From contig CAVZMV010000002.1 of NCBI GenBank assembly GCA_963776465.1, forward strand, positions 1,488,001 to 1,552,000: a stretch of DNA of 64,000 bases, in the 5' to 3' direction. Within the stretch, counting starts at the first letter, position 1, and the number at the start of each line of letters is the position of its first letter. Both the position numbers and the translations under genes were made by a program. Source of the DNA: DASRHK01 sp963776465 (GTDB lineage: Bacteria; Pseudomonadota; Gammaproteobacteria; Nevskiales; Nevskiaceae). Below, in pieces: positions 1 through 8,385 of the stretch. The notes under the pieces were generated by a model, which saw only the letters and a program-made list of their open reading frames with translations, ran no database searches and was not told where the DNA came from.

Positions 1-1
1 G

Positions 2-196
2 CTCGCATCGCAGTCCGGCCAGCCGGCCTGCGAGATCTGCATCGTCGCGCACGGCAGCGGCGCCTTGCCGTCCTCGCCGCGCACGGCGAATCTCCCCGAT
101 GGCCGGGATCAGCCTGCCATCACTGCGCTGCCGGTGCGCGTCGCGCGCCTGGCGATCGCAAGACCGCGCTCCCGCGCACCTCCCGCTCTGACCTGA
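2..196 (+). CDS. C-terminal fragment of a small Cys-containing protein (DUF2946-like), 5' end outside window
   Basis: The reading frame is open from the window edge to a TGA at 194-196 and encodes about 64 residues. It contains a CEIC (Cys-x-x-Cys) motif and ends in an APPALT tail after an Arg-rich stretch. Small proteins of the DUF2946 type, found next to copper and zinc genes, have such a cysteine pair and a Pro-Pro tail, and the next genes here are metal-uptake genes. The family call is an inference from this short piece. Other frames are also open here, so the call is tentative. Confidence 0.4.
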   Translation, partial: LASQSGQPACEICIVAHGSGALPSSPRTANLPDGRDQPAITALPVRVARLAIARPRSRAPPALT

Positions 197-213
197 AGAC
201 CGCGTGACCTTAC

Positions 214-251
214 GTCGCGTCGCATGCCTGCGGCGCGACAGTCCGCTTTTT
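214..251 (+). terminator. Hairpin followed by T run between the fragment gene and the outer-membrane gene
   Basis: A 10-bp stem with one T-G pair (214-223 with 230-239, 6-base loop) is followed seven bases later by five T residues (247-251). This could end transcription of the preceding gene or attenuate the metal operon. The gap between stem and T run is longer than in a textbook terminator. Confidence 0.35.
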
Positions 252-270
252 CAGCTTCAGAGGTGTTGTC

Positions 271-1458
271 ATGCCATTTCCTCTCTGGTCGTTCGGGCTC
301 GCCGCCGCGAGTCTCGCGCTGCCGGCAGCGAGCTTCGCGGCCGACGCCGGCAACGCCTTCAATCCCAGGATCAGCCTGATTCTCGGCGGCTCCTACGCGC
401 GCTACAGCAGCGATGCGCCGCCGGACATGCCTGGCTTCCTTCTGGCCGGTGAAGGTCTTCCTTCCGCGGGCCTGTCGCTGGCCGAGACCGAGCTCGCCAT
501 GGAGGCCAACGTCGACGACCTGTTCCATGCCTGGACAACCATCGCGGTCGGCGAGGACGACAGCGTCGGCGTGGAAGAGGCCTACATCAACACGCTCTCG
601 CTGCCCGAAGGATTCGCCCTCAAGTTCGGACGCTTCTTCTCCGACATCGGCTATCAGAACCATCAGCATGCGCATGCTTGGGAGTTCGTCGACGCGCCGT
701 TGGTATACCGCGCGCTGCTGGGCGGTCAGTTCGGCGATGACGGCGCGCAGCTGCGCTGGGTGGCGCCGTTGCCGGTGTTCCTGGAGGTCGGCGTCGAGCT
801 GTTCCGCGGCGCCGCGTTTCCAGGCGGCGGCGAGCGGCGCGACGGCATTCCCGGCAAGAGTGCATTCGTGCACGTCGGCGACGACCTCGGCACGAGCTGG
901 TCGTATCGCCTCGGCGCATCGTACCTCGCGACCAACGCCGAAGATCGGCGGACCGGCGAGAACCAGGAAACGTCGTTCAGCGGTCACTCGCGCGTGGCCG
1001 GCGTCGACCTGATTGCCAAGTGGGCGCCGGACGGCAACGCGAAGCAGCGCAACGCCGTGCTCCAGGCCGAGTTCTTCCGGCGCACCGAACATGGTGAGCT
1101 CGTGTCCGACCCCGACGGCAGCGCCGACGCCAGCGCTTACGACGGCCGGCAGTGGGGCTTCTACGCGCAGGGTGTCTACCAGTTCATTCCGCAATGGCGC
1201 GCCGGCGTGCGCTACGACCGCGTGCACGCGGACAACAAGCTGGAAAACCCGGCGCCGGAAACGTCGCTGGCGCTTCTCGCCAGCGCCGGGACGGATCCGC
1301 AGCGCTGGAGCGCAATGGTCGACTGGTCGCACAGCGAGTTCTCGCGCGTGCGGCTGCAATACAGCCGCGACGCGTCGCGGCCGAACGGCGAAACCGACAA
1401 CCAGGTCTGCCTGCAATACATCTTCAGCCTGGGCTCGCACCCGGCCCATACGTTCTAG
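271..1458 (+). CDS. Outer-membrane beta-barrel protein of a metal-uptake operon
   Basis: The 395-residue protein begins with a clear signal peptide (hydrophobic core about residues 6-22, cleavage near ASFAA). The rest is rich in alternating aromatic and polar residues with Gly/Asp turns and has no hydrophobic helices. It ends in phenylalanine, as many outer-membrane barrels do. It is most likely a porin-like channel or receptor partner for the periplasmic metal-binding protein encoded 11 bp downstream. An AGG lies 11 bases before the ATG. I do not recognise a named family. The porin role is inferred from barrel-like sequence and operon position, and the transported metal from the neighbours. 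Confidence 0.7.
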   Translation: MPFPLWSFGLAAASLALPAASFAADAGNAFNPRISLILGGSYARYSSDAPPDMPGFLLAGEGLPSAGLSLAETELAMEANVDDLFHAWTTIAVGEDDSVGVEEAYINTLSLPEGFALKFGRFFSDIGYQNHQHAHAWEFVDAPLVYRALLGGQFGDDGAQLRWVAPLPVFLEVGVELFRGAAFPGGGERRDGIPGKSAFVHVGDDLGTSWSYRLGASYLATNAEDRRTGENQETSFSGHSRVAGVDLIAKWAPDGNAKQRNAVLQAEFFRRTEHGELVSDPDGSADASAYDGRQWGFYAQGVYQFIPQWRAGVRYDRVHADNKLENPAPETSLALLASAGTDPQRWSAMVDWSHSEFSRVRLQYSRDASRPNGETDNQVCLQYIFSLGSHPAHTF

Positions 1459-1469
1459 AGGGAATGCCC

Positions 1470-2363
1470 ATGCGCAAATTCACTTTCATGGCTGCGGCGC
1501 TGTTCGCCGGGCAGGCGCAGGCGCTCCAGGTCTTCACCTGCGAGCCCGAATGGGCCGCGCTGGTCCAGGAGATCACAGGGAAGGACGCCGAGGTCTATAG
1601 CGCGACCACGGCGATGCAGGACCCGCACCAGGTGCAGGCGCGCCCATCGCTGCTGGCGCACTTCCGCACGGCCGACCTCGCCGTGTGCACGGGCGCCGAG
1701 CTCGAGCTCGCCTGGTTCCCGGTGCTGCTGAGCAACGGCGCCAATCCGCGCATCCAGCCCGGCAAGCCCGGCATGTTCGAAGCGTTCACCTACGTGAGGA
1801 TGCTCGAAGTGCCGGCGCGGCTGGATCGCGCCGACGGTGATCTTCACCCCTACGGAAATCCGCACATCAACACCGATCCGCGCAACATCGCCAAGGTGAT
1901 CCCGCCGCTAACGCAGCGTCTGGCGGAACTCGATCCCAAGCGCGCCGAGACGTACCGCAAGCGCTCCGCCGATTTCGAGCAGCGCTTCGATGCAGCCGTC
2001 CGGAAATGGACCGAAGCCGCCAAGCCGCTCAGCGGCGTGGCGGTCGTGAGTCATCACAAGTCCTGGGTGTATCTGTACGACTGGCTCGGCATCCGCGAGG
2101 TCGGAAACCTCGAGCCCAAGCCCGGCCTGCCGCCGAGCGCATCGCACCTGCAGGACTTGCTCGCTTTGCTCAAGCGCGAGCCCGTGCGGATGATCGTGCG
2201 GTCCTCGTACGAAGACGCCAAGGCCTCCGAGTTCCTGGCGGGCCGCACCGGCCTGCCGGCCATAGAGCTGCCGTTCTCGGTCGGTGCGGACGGCGCCGCA
2301 GATCTGTTCGCGCTCTACCAGGCCATGGTCGATCGCCTGCTCGGCGCGTTGAACGGCAAGTGA
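1470..2363 (+). CDS. Periplasmic metal-binding protein of a metal ABC transporter (ZnuA/TroA family)
   Basis: This 297-residue solute-binding protein has a signal peptide (residues 1-18, GQAQA end). The cluster A-1 type metal ligands are visible: His53 in QDPHQ, His132 in GNPHINTDP and His195/196 in VVSHHKSW, with a late acidic residue near 248-255. It captures a divalent metal, probably zinc or manganese, and hands it to the permease. The His-rich loop typical of ZnuA is absent. ATG 1470 is preferred over ATG 1464 because a GAGGG lies seven bases upstream of it. It overlaps the permease start by GTGA, showing translational coupling. The family is secure; the metal is inferred. Confidence 0.88.
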   Translation: MRKFTFMAAALFAGQAQALQVFTCEPEWAALVQEITGKDAEVYSATTAMQDPHQVQARPSLLAHFRTADLAVCTGAELELAWFPVLLSNGANPRIQPGKPGMFEAFTYVRMLEVPARLDRADGDLHPYGNPHINTDPRNIAKVIPPLTQRLAELDPKRAETYRKRSADFEQRFDAAVRKWTEAAKPLSGVAVVSHHKSWVYLYDWLGIREVGNLEPKPGLPPSASHLQDLLALLKREPVRMIVRSSYEDAKASEFLAGRTGLPAIELPFSVGADGAADLFALYQAMVDRLLGALNGK

Positions 2364-3130
2364 GCCTGGCCTTCGACTGGTCGTTGCTCGGACCCCCGAT
2401 GCTCGCGGGACTGGTGGTCTGCGCTACGCACGTGCTGTTCGGCCGTGAGGTCTTGCGCCGCGGGATCATCTTCATCGACCTCACCGTTGCGCAGGTGGCG
2501 GCGCTGGGAGCCATCGCCGTCGATGCGGACGGCTTCGTGCCGCACGGCTGGGCGATGCAGCTGTCGGCTGGCATCGCCGCGCTCAGCGCCGCCGCGCTGC
2601 TCTCCTGGACGGAGCGCCGGTTCGGGGAAGTCCAGGAAGCGCTGATCGGATCGCTCTACGTCGTCGCCGCCTGCGCCGCCATCCTGATGCTCGCGCACAA
2701 CCCGCACGGCGGCGAGCATCTGACGGAGCTCCTCGCCGGTCAGATCCTGTGGGTGAGCTACGCGCGTGTCTGGCCGGTGGCGCTGCTCTACGGCGTGCTG
2801 CTCGCTGTGTGGTGGGGCGGGGCTCGCAACAAGCCGATGCTGTTCTACCCGGTGTTCGCCATCGCCGTCACCGCGTCCGTGCAGCTGGTCGGCGTGTACC
2901 TGGTGTTCGCGACGCTGATCCTGCCGGCGCTCGCTGCCCGCGACCTCAAGGATTGGCGCGGCCTCGCGCTGGCTTACGCGATCGGCGTCGGCGGCTATGC
3001 GATAGGGCTGTGGGCATCGGTGCCGCTGGATCTGCCGAGCGCCCCGCTCGTGGTCTGCGTGCTCGCAGCGCTGATGATCCTCGCCGTTGCGGCGCGTCGC
3101 GGCGCGGCGTGGAGACACGCCGATGCGTAG
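2360..3130 (+). CDS. Metal ABC transporter permease (ZnuB/MntB family)
   Basis: A 256-residue integral membrane protein with about seven or eight hydrophobic helices and the ABC-3 family pattern, including LVGVYLVFATLILPA near the middle-to-end, a hallmark of ZnuB/MntB permeases. It forms the inner-membrane channel for the metal delivered by the upstream binding protein. The start is the GTG at 2360, which overlaps the preceding TGA. The cognate ATPase is not adjacent, so it must be upstream of the window or elsewhere. The 3' end overlaps the phosphoesterase ATG by 8 bp. Confidence 0.88.
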   Translation: MSLAFDWSLLGPPMLAGLVVCATHVLFGREVLRRGIIFIDLTVAQVAALGAIAVDADGFVPHGWAMQLSAGIAALSAAALLSWTERRFGEVQEALIGSLYVVAACAAILMLAHNPHGGEHLTELLAGQILWVSYARVWPVALLYGVLLAVWWGGARNKPMLFYPVFAIAVTASVQLVGVYLVFATLILPALAARDLKDWRGLALAYAIGVGGYAIGLWASVPLDLPSAPLVVCVLAALMILAVAARRGAAWRHADA

Positions 3131-3948
3131 ACGCTGGGCGATCGGGCTCCTCGCTCTCGTCCTGCTCGCGCCGGCGGTCTGGGCGTTCATCGAGCCTGCG
3201 CTGCTGCAGTTGAAGGAGTACCGAGCTGTCGCCACCTGCCTGGCCGCGCGAGCAATCCGGGCTGCGGATCGCGCTCCTCTCCGATCTTCACGTGGGCTCG
3301 CCGTTCAACGGACTCGACAAGCTTCAGCGCATCGTCGAGCGAACCAATGCAGCGCGTCCGGACATCGTCGTGATCGCGGGCGACTTCGTCATCACCGCCA
3401 TTGCCGGTGGACGGTTCGTCGCGCCCGAAGCCATCGCGCAAGTGCTGGCGGGCTTGCACGCGCCGCTGGGCGTTCACGCGGTTCTGGGCAATCACGACTG
3501 GTGGCTGAACCCGGACGTGGTCGAGGGCGCGCTGTCGCGCGCGGGCATCGACGTGCTCGAGCAGCGCGCGATCAAGATCGCTTCGGGACCCTGGCGCTTC
3601 TGGCTGGTGGGCCTTGGTGATCTGTGGGAAGGGCACCACGACGTCGGCGCCGCGATGGCGCAAGTCACCGACGCCGATCCGGTGCTGCTGCTCACACACA
3701 ATCCGGATGTCTTCCCGCAGATCCCGCCGCGGGTGAGCCTGACGATGGCAGGTCACTCGCACGGAGGCCAGGTTTATTTCCCGTTGTTCGGACATCCGCA
3801 CAACCCGGCGCTGCGGCATCAGCAGTACACGGTCGGCCACGTGGTGGAGGAGGGGCGGCACCTGTTCGTTACGCAGGGCCTGGGCACCAGCGTCCTGCCG
3901 ATCCGGTTCTTCGTGCCGCCGGAAATCTCGATCCTGACGATCCGCTGA
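3123..3948 (+). pseudogene. Calcineurin-like metallophosphoesterase, interrupted by a 1-base frameshift
   Basis: The N-terminal part (membrane anchor, then LKEYR) and the catalytic part lie in different frames. Deleting one G near 3225 restores LKEYRLSPPAWP and a 274-residue protein. Downstream the metallophosphoesterase motifs are complete: SDLHVGS, GDF, GNHDWW and GHSHGGQ. The family hydrolyses phosphoesters using two metal ions and, with an N-terminal helix, resembles YkuE-type periplasmic or membrane-bound enzymes. It is coupled to the permease by an 8-bp overlap, so it belongs to the metal operon. Its stop abuts the stop of the convergent pirin gene with no gap. Either the gene is recently broken or the extra base is an assembly error. 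Confidence 0.8.
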
Positions 3949-4839
3949 TCAGGACGCCGGATTCGGCGGCGGGGTTGCGTCGGCGGGGAGCGGAATGAAC
4001 TCCTGATTGTCGGCATCCGGGAGCTTCATGCGCCCGGCGCGCCAATCCTCCTTGGCCTGCTTCAGACGCTCTTTCGACGAGGAGACGAAATTCCACTCGA
4101 TGTAGCGCTCGCCGATTGGCTCGCCGCCGAGCGCCATCACCACCGAAGGCGCGACCGCGCGCAAGACTACGTTTCCGGGCTTGAAGACGAGCATGCGTCC
4201 TGCGTCGAATCTCTGGCCGCCGGTTTCCACCGCGCCGCTGACGATGTAGGCCGCGCGCTCGGAATGGCCGTGCGGCATCGACACGTCGGTTCCCGCTTCA
4301 AGTTGCCAGTGGATGTAGAACAGCGGCGAATGCGTCTTGACCTTTGCCTTGGCGCCGAAGGCTTCGCCGGCGACGAGACGCGCCCAGAGGCCGCCATGTC
4401 GGTACTCGGGTAGCGCGCTGGCGTCGTAGTGATCGAACGCCGGATCCGTTTCCTCGAATTCCCGGGGCAACGCCACCCACGACTGCAGCCCGTGCACCGT
4501 GTCGCCTTCGGCGCGCGCTTTCTCGAACCGCTCCGAGTGCGTGATGCCGCGGCCTGCCGTCATCCAGTTCACCTCGCCCGCCTTGATCGCCTGCTCGGAG
4601 CCGACGCTGTCGCGATGCATGATCTCGCCGGAGAACAAGTAGGTGACCGTCGACAGGCCGATGTGCGGATGGGGCCGCACGTCGACCTTGCGATCGACGC
4701 CGCGCGCGAACGTGGCCGGGCCCATGTGATCCAGGAAGATGAACGGCCCGACCATGCGGCGCTTGGCGAACGGCAGCACGCGGCCGACCTGGAAGCCGCC
4801 GAGGTCCATCTGACGCCGGTCGATCACGAGATCGAGCAT
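3949..4839 (-). CDS. Pirin family protein
   Basis: A 296-residue bicupin. The N-terminal cupin shows the pirin metal-binding pattern RPHPHIGLSTV followed by GITHSER, giving the three His and one Glu ligands. The C-terminal cupin (about residues 170-280) contains a GHSERAAYIVSG strand. Family members bind iron and are reported as quercetinases or transcription cofactors; nothing here separates these roles. The gene stands alone, converging on the metal operon with abutting stop codons (TGATCA) and transcribed away from the small gene upstream. Confidence 0.9.
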   Translation of the reverse strand: MLDLVIDRRQMDLGGFQVGRVLPFAKRRMVGPFIFLDHMGPATFARGVDRKVDVRPHPHIGLSTVTYLFSGEIMHRDSVGSEQAIKAGEVNWMTAGRGITHSERFEKARAEGDTVHGLQSWVALPREFEETDPAFDHYDASALPEYRHGGLWARLVAGEAFGAKAKVKTHSPLFYIHWQLEAGTDVSMPHGHSERAAYIVSGAVETGGQRFDAGRMLVFKPGNVVLRAVAPSVVMALGGEPIGERYIEWNFVSSSKERLKQAKEDWRAGRMKLPDADNQEFIPLPADATPPPNPAS

Positions 4840-4859
4840 GACGTCAGTTTATCGGCTGC

Positions 4860-5072
4860 CTATCCCAGGTGGTCGGTCTGGCCGGAGAGCAGGCGCTCGA
4901 CTTCCTGCAGCGCGCTCAAGTAGCCGTAGTGCCAATAGACGCGCTCGACCGAGCCGGGCTCCAGGTGCGTCTGCCGGTTCTGGCAGCCCTGGCCGTACTT
5001 CTGGATCCACTGGCGCATCTTGGCGACGCGCGCGCGGACGGCGTCTTCCGGTCGGGTCTGTACGGTGTCCAT
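4860..5072 (-). CDS. Small hypothetical protein, 70 aa
   Basis: A 70-residue soluble, charged and helix-prone protein with an RVAKMRQWIQKYGQGC stretch and a C-terminal LSALQEVERLLSGQ helix. It has no signal peptide or membrane segment. I do not recognise the family. It lies on the same strand as the lipoprotein gene 47 bp upstream of it and the pirin gene downstream, and may be co-transcribed with either. Codon use looks like the neighbours, supporting a real gene. Confidence 0.6.
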   Translation of the reverse strand: MDTVQTRPEDAVRARVAKMRQWIQKYGQGCQNRQTHLEPGSVERVYWHYGYLSALQEVERLLSGQTDHLG

Positions 5073-5119
5073 GTCTATTGGACCGCGCCAGTCGCGGGGG
5101 TTCCGCAGCGCACTTCAGC

Positions 5120-6328
5120 TCACCGCGCGCTTGCGCAGGACGATCCTGGTGACGGCGGCACCCAGCGCGGATCGTCGACCGCGTAAACGCGCGCGACGAG
5201 GTAGTCCTGCGGATCGCGCAGATAGTCGAGTTCCGGCGGATGCTCGAGCGACGCCAGCTCCTGGCGCCACTGCGCTTCGTAGGCGGCAGCGCCGCCGCCG
5301 ACCACCGGCGCCCATGCGTCGTGATGGCTGGGCATGCTGACTTTCGGATGGCTGTGCTCGACGTACAGCCGCGGATCGCGCAGCCCCGACAGCGGCTGAT
5401 CGAAGCCGACGATCGCGCCACTGTGCACGTCGACGCAGTCGGGGAAGCTGTCGAGCGCGGCCTGGATCTCGGCCGCGTACGGCTGCGTCGAGTTGATCGG
5501 CCCTGCCGAGTCGTGCCAGAGCAGGCTGAACGCGCCGACGCGGAAGTGATACGCCCAGGTGCCGCCCTGCGGATCGCGCTGGCTCGCGACGAAGCGCGCG
5601 ATCTCCGCCGGATCGGTGTTGAGGTAGACGAGGTAAGGCAGCAGGTTGGCGATGTGGATGAACGGCACGCCGGGATCCTGCGGATCCGGCGTCGCCGCCG
5701 AATGCACGTGCTGGAGAATGTTGACCTCCGGCAAGTCGGCGAAGAGCTTCACGCTCTGCGTCGTGCCCGGGACCGGCGTGTCCATGGTGCCGGTGATCAG
5801 GCAGGTGAAGTTCGCGGCGTTGCCTTCGGCCGCGGCGTCGTCCTTGGCCGTGTCGCAGATCTCCTCGGAGCCGACGACGACCGCGCCGGTGCGGCCGGCG
5901 ACGTAGCCGACGTCAGCGGCGTGATCGAAGTGCCCGTGGCCCAAAAAGATCGCTTCGGGCTCGATGGCGGCGAGCTCCTCGCGGCCAATCGGTACGTAAT
6001 CCTCGTGCGCGCCGACGATCTCCCAGGCGTCGAGCAGGACCAGGTGTCCGCCGATCGACGCGACGAAACTCGAGACGCCGAACCACCACAGCTTCACGTA
6101 GCGCGGGTCGGTCGCGTCCGGTCCGAGGATCTCGTCTCGCGCTCCGCGCGCTTGCGCGCTGACGACGACGCTGGGCGCCGCGGGGAGCGGCGTCCAGTCG
6201 GCGAGGGCGACGCGATCGGCGATCTCGCCGCCGTCGGGGTTCTGCAGGGGCGGCAGATCGCTCGATGCCGGGCCGCCGTTGCCGCAGCCCGCGGCTGCAA
6301 GCGCGATCAGCGCCGCCGCCAGCCGCAT
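5120..6328 (-). CDS. Metallo-beta-lactamase-fold hydrolase, predicted lipoprotein
   Basis: The 402-residue protein starts with a lipoprotein signal (ALAAAGC lipobox near residue 15), so it is probably anchored in a membrane facing the periplasm. The zinc-binding signature GHGHFDHAADVG identifies the metallo-beta-lactamase fold, with later His residues in VEHSHPKVSMPSHH. The substrate is unknown; relatives are described only as MBL-fold hydrolases. Its ATG overlaps the acyl-CoA dehydrogenase stop by one base (TGATG), so the two are translationally coupled, hinting at a role in lipid or thioester metabolism. That link is an inference from position. Confidence 0.8.
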   Translation of the reverse strand: MRLAAALIALAAAGCGNGGPASSDLPPLQNPDGGEIADRVALADWTPLPAAPSVVVSAQARGARDEILGPDATDPRYVKLWWFGVSSFVASIGGHLVLLDAWEIVGAHEDYVPIGREELAAIEPEAIFLGHGHFDHAADVGYVAGRTGAVVVGSEEICDTAKDDAAAEGNAANFTCLITGTMDTPVPGTTQSVKLFADLPEVNILQHVHSAATPDPQDPGVPFIHIANLLPYLVYLNTDPAEIARFVASQRDPQGGTWAYHFRVGAFSLLWHDSAGPINSTQPYAAEIQAALDSFPDCVDVHSGAIVGFDQPLSGLRDPRLYVEHSHPKVSMPSHHDAWAPVVGGGAAAYEAQWRQELASLEHPPELDYLRDPQDYLVARVYAVDDPRWVPPSPGSSCASAR

Positions 6329-8130
6329 CAGAACAGCGCCTCCTCCATCTGCATCATCGGCGCCGAGCCGGCGCGGATCTTCAGCAGCAGCGTCGCGGTC
6401 TCCGGATAGAGCTTGGCGAAGTAGAAGCGCGCCGTTGCCAGTTTGGCCTGGTAGAACGGATCGTTGGCCTTCGCCGGGTCCTTGGCCATCTGCTTCATCG
6501 CCACGCCGGCGGAGTAGCACCAGGAGAACGAGAACACCAGGTGCCCGACCAGGCGCAGGAACGGATCGGCGGCGCCGCCGACCTCGTCGGGGTTCTTCAT
6601 CGCCTTCTGGCCGATCTCCATCGTCACCTTCTGCACCTCGGCGACCAGCGTCGCCAGCGGCTCGGTGAATTCCTTCATCGCGTGGCGCGCGCCGTTGGCC
6701 TTGATGACGTCCTGCACCACCTTGCCGAACTTCATCAGCTTGGCGCCCATGTCGGCGAGCACCTTGCGGCCGAGCAGGTCCAGCGCCTGCACGGTGTTGG
6801 TCCCCTCGTAGATCATGTTGATGCGCGCGTCGCGCACGTGCTGCTCCAGGCCCCACTCGGCGATGTAGCCGTGGCCGCCGAGCACCTGCATCGCCAGCGT
6901 CGTGCACTCGTAGCCGTTGTCGGTGATGAAGCCCTTGATCACTGGTGTCAGCAGCGCGACGAGGTCGGCCATGTCCTTGCGCACCTGCGGGTCTGGATGC
7001 TTGTGCTCGCGGTCGATCGCCAGGCCCGCCCAGTAGCAGAACGCGCGCGCCGCCTCGACGTAGGCCTTCTGCGTGAGCAGCATCCGGCGCACGTCGGGAT
7101 GCACGATGATCGGATCGGCGGGCTTGCCCTGCGCCTTCGGGCCCGTCAGCGAGCGGCCCTGCAACCGATCCTTGGCGTAGGCGAGCGCGTTCTGGTACGC
7201 GACTTCGGCCAAGCCCAGCGACTGCATGCCGACGCCCAGGCGTGCGGTGTTCATCATCACGAACATCGCGTTCAGCCCCTTGTTCGGCGGCCCAACCATC
7301 CAGCCCTTGGCGCTGTCGAGGTTGATGACGCAGGTGGCGTTGCCGTGGATGCCCATCTTGTGCTCGATGGATCCGCACTTGACGCCGTTGCGCGCGCCGA
7401 CGCCGCCGTTCGCGTCCGGCACGAACTTGGGCACCAGGAACAGCGAGATTCCCTTGGTGCCGGCCGGCGCGTCGGGCAGGCGCGCGAGCACCAGGTGCAG
7501 GATGTTCTCCGCCATGTCGTGCTCGCCGGCGGAGATGAAGATCTTGGTGCCGGTGATGTCGTGGCTGCCATCCGGATTCGGCTTGGCGCTGGTCTTGAGC
7601 AGTCCCAGATCAGTGCCGCAATGCGCTTCGGTCAGGCACATCGTGCCGGTCCACACGCCCGAGACGAGCTTGGGCAGGTACAGCTTCTTCTGCTCGTCGG
7701 TGCCGAATGCCTTGAGCGCGTTGTAGGCGCCGTGCGAGAGGCCGGGATACATCGACCAGGCCTGGTTGGCCGAGTTCTGCATCTCGTTGAGCGCGCTCGC
7801 GACCACGTGCGGCAAGCCTTGGCCGCCGAACTCGATGTCGCATCCCAGCGCCGGCCAGCCGCCTTCGACGAACTGCTGATAGGCCTCCTTGAAGCCCTTG
7901 GGCGTGGTGACCACGCCGTCGCCGTGATACGTGCAGCCTTCCGTGTCGCCGACCTGGTTCAGCGGGAACAGAACCTCCGCGCAGAACTTGCCGCCTTCCT
8001 CGAGGATCGTGTCGATAGTGTCGGCGTCGAGGTCCGCATGCTGGGGCAGCTGACGCAGGTTGGTGGTGACGTCGAGCAGCTCGTGCAGGACGAACTTGAT
8101 GTCGCGAAGCGGCGGCGTGTACGTCGGCAT
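6328..8130 (-). CDS. Acyl-CoA dehydrogenase, ~600-residue type with C-terminal extension
   Basis: The 600-residue flavoenzyme contains N-terminal, middle (MCLTEAHCGTDLG) and C-terminal acyl-CoA dehydrogenase domains, plus an extra ~120-residue tail characteristic of the longer bacterial class. The catalytic-base region is seen in MIYEGTN, with QVLGGHGYI before it. It oxidises an acyl-CoA thioester to the enoyl-CoA in beta-oxidation and passes electrons to ETF; chain length cannot be told from sequence. The start MPTYTPPLRDIKFVLHELL is typical of the class. An upstream extension of the frame to 8571 lacks family similarity and is discarded. It is followed by the coupled MBL-fold lipoprotein gene. 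Confidence 0.93.
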   Translation of the reverse strand: MPTYTPPLRDIKFVLHELLDVTTNLRQLPQHADLDADTIDTILEEGGKFCAEVLFPLNQVGDTEGCTYHGDGVVTTPKGFKEAYQQFVEGGWPALGCDIEFGGQGLPHVVASALNEMQNSANQAWSMYPGLSHGAYNALKAFGTDEQKKLYLPKLVSGVWTGTMCLTEAHCGTDLGLLKTSAKPNPDGSHDITGTKIFISAGEHDMAENILHLVLARLPDAPAGTKGISLFLVPKFVPDANGGVGARNGVKCGSIEHKMGIHGNATCVINLDSAKGWMVGPPNKGLNAMFVMMNTARLGVGMQSLGLAEVAYQNALAYAKDRLQGRSLTGPKAQGKPADPIIVHPDVRRMLLTQKAYVEAARAFCYWAGLAIDREHKHPDPQVRKDMADLVALLTPVIKGFITDNGYECTTLAMQVLGGHGYIAEWGLEQHVRDARINMIYEGTNTVQALDLLGRKVLADMGAKLMKFGKVVQDVIKANGARHAMKEFTEPLATLVAEVQKVTMEIGQKAMKNPDEVGGAADPFLRLVGHLVFSFSWCYSAGVAMKQMAKDPAKANDPFYQAKLATARFYFAKLYPETATLLLKIRAGSAPMMQMEEALF

Positions 8131-8265
8131 CTCTGAAGTCCCCGGAGTGCAATGCGAGGTGCGGATCATGGCCCATTCCGTCGCCATACGCGCGAGGCAC
8201 GCCCACGTATCGACCTGGGTAAGATTTGCTGACCCGCGATCGAGCGGGTATTTCCGGGGGAAGTC

Positions 8266-8385
8266 ATGCAGGACTATCGACGGGCGATTCCGTTCGTGCT
8301 GGCATGCGCCGTGTCGGCGTGCGGGGGCGGGGAAACGAGGGCAGCGCGGCGGTGCAGTTCCGCTAGGACTAAGCTGGACCGGTGA
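8266..8385 (+). CDS. Possible 39-aa lipoprotein-like leader ORF
   Basis: ATG 8266 follows a GGGGGAAG ribosome-binding site. The ORF encodes a short basic N-terminus, a hydrophobic core and VSACGGGE, a plausible lipobox, then an Arg-rich tail ending at TGA 8383-8385. It overlaps the GTG start of the methyltransferase (8382) by GTGA. It may be a tiny lipoprotein, the remnant of one, or a leader ORF coupling translation. A small hairpin (8233-8237 with 8244-8248) lies just upstream. The gene is too short for certainty. Confidence 0.35.
   Translation: MQDYRRAIPFVLACAVSACGGGETRAARRCSSARTKLDR

Noticed and set aside
109..1449. 446-codon minus-strand ORF opposite the outer-membrane gene
   Set aside because: Mirror of a GC-rich plus-strand gene; Arg/Val/Ala-rich composition with no signal, motif or ribosome-binding site, whereas the plus frame encodes a signal peptide and a barrel-like protein.
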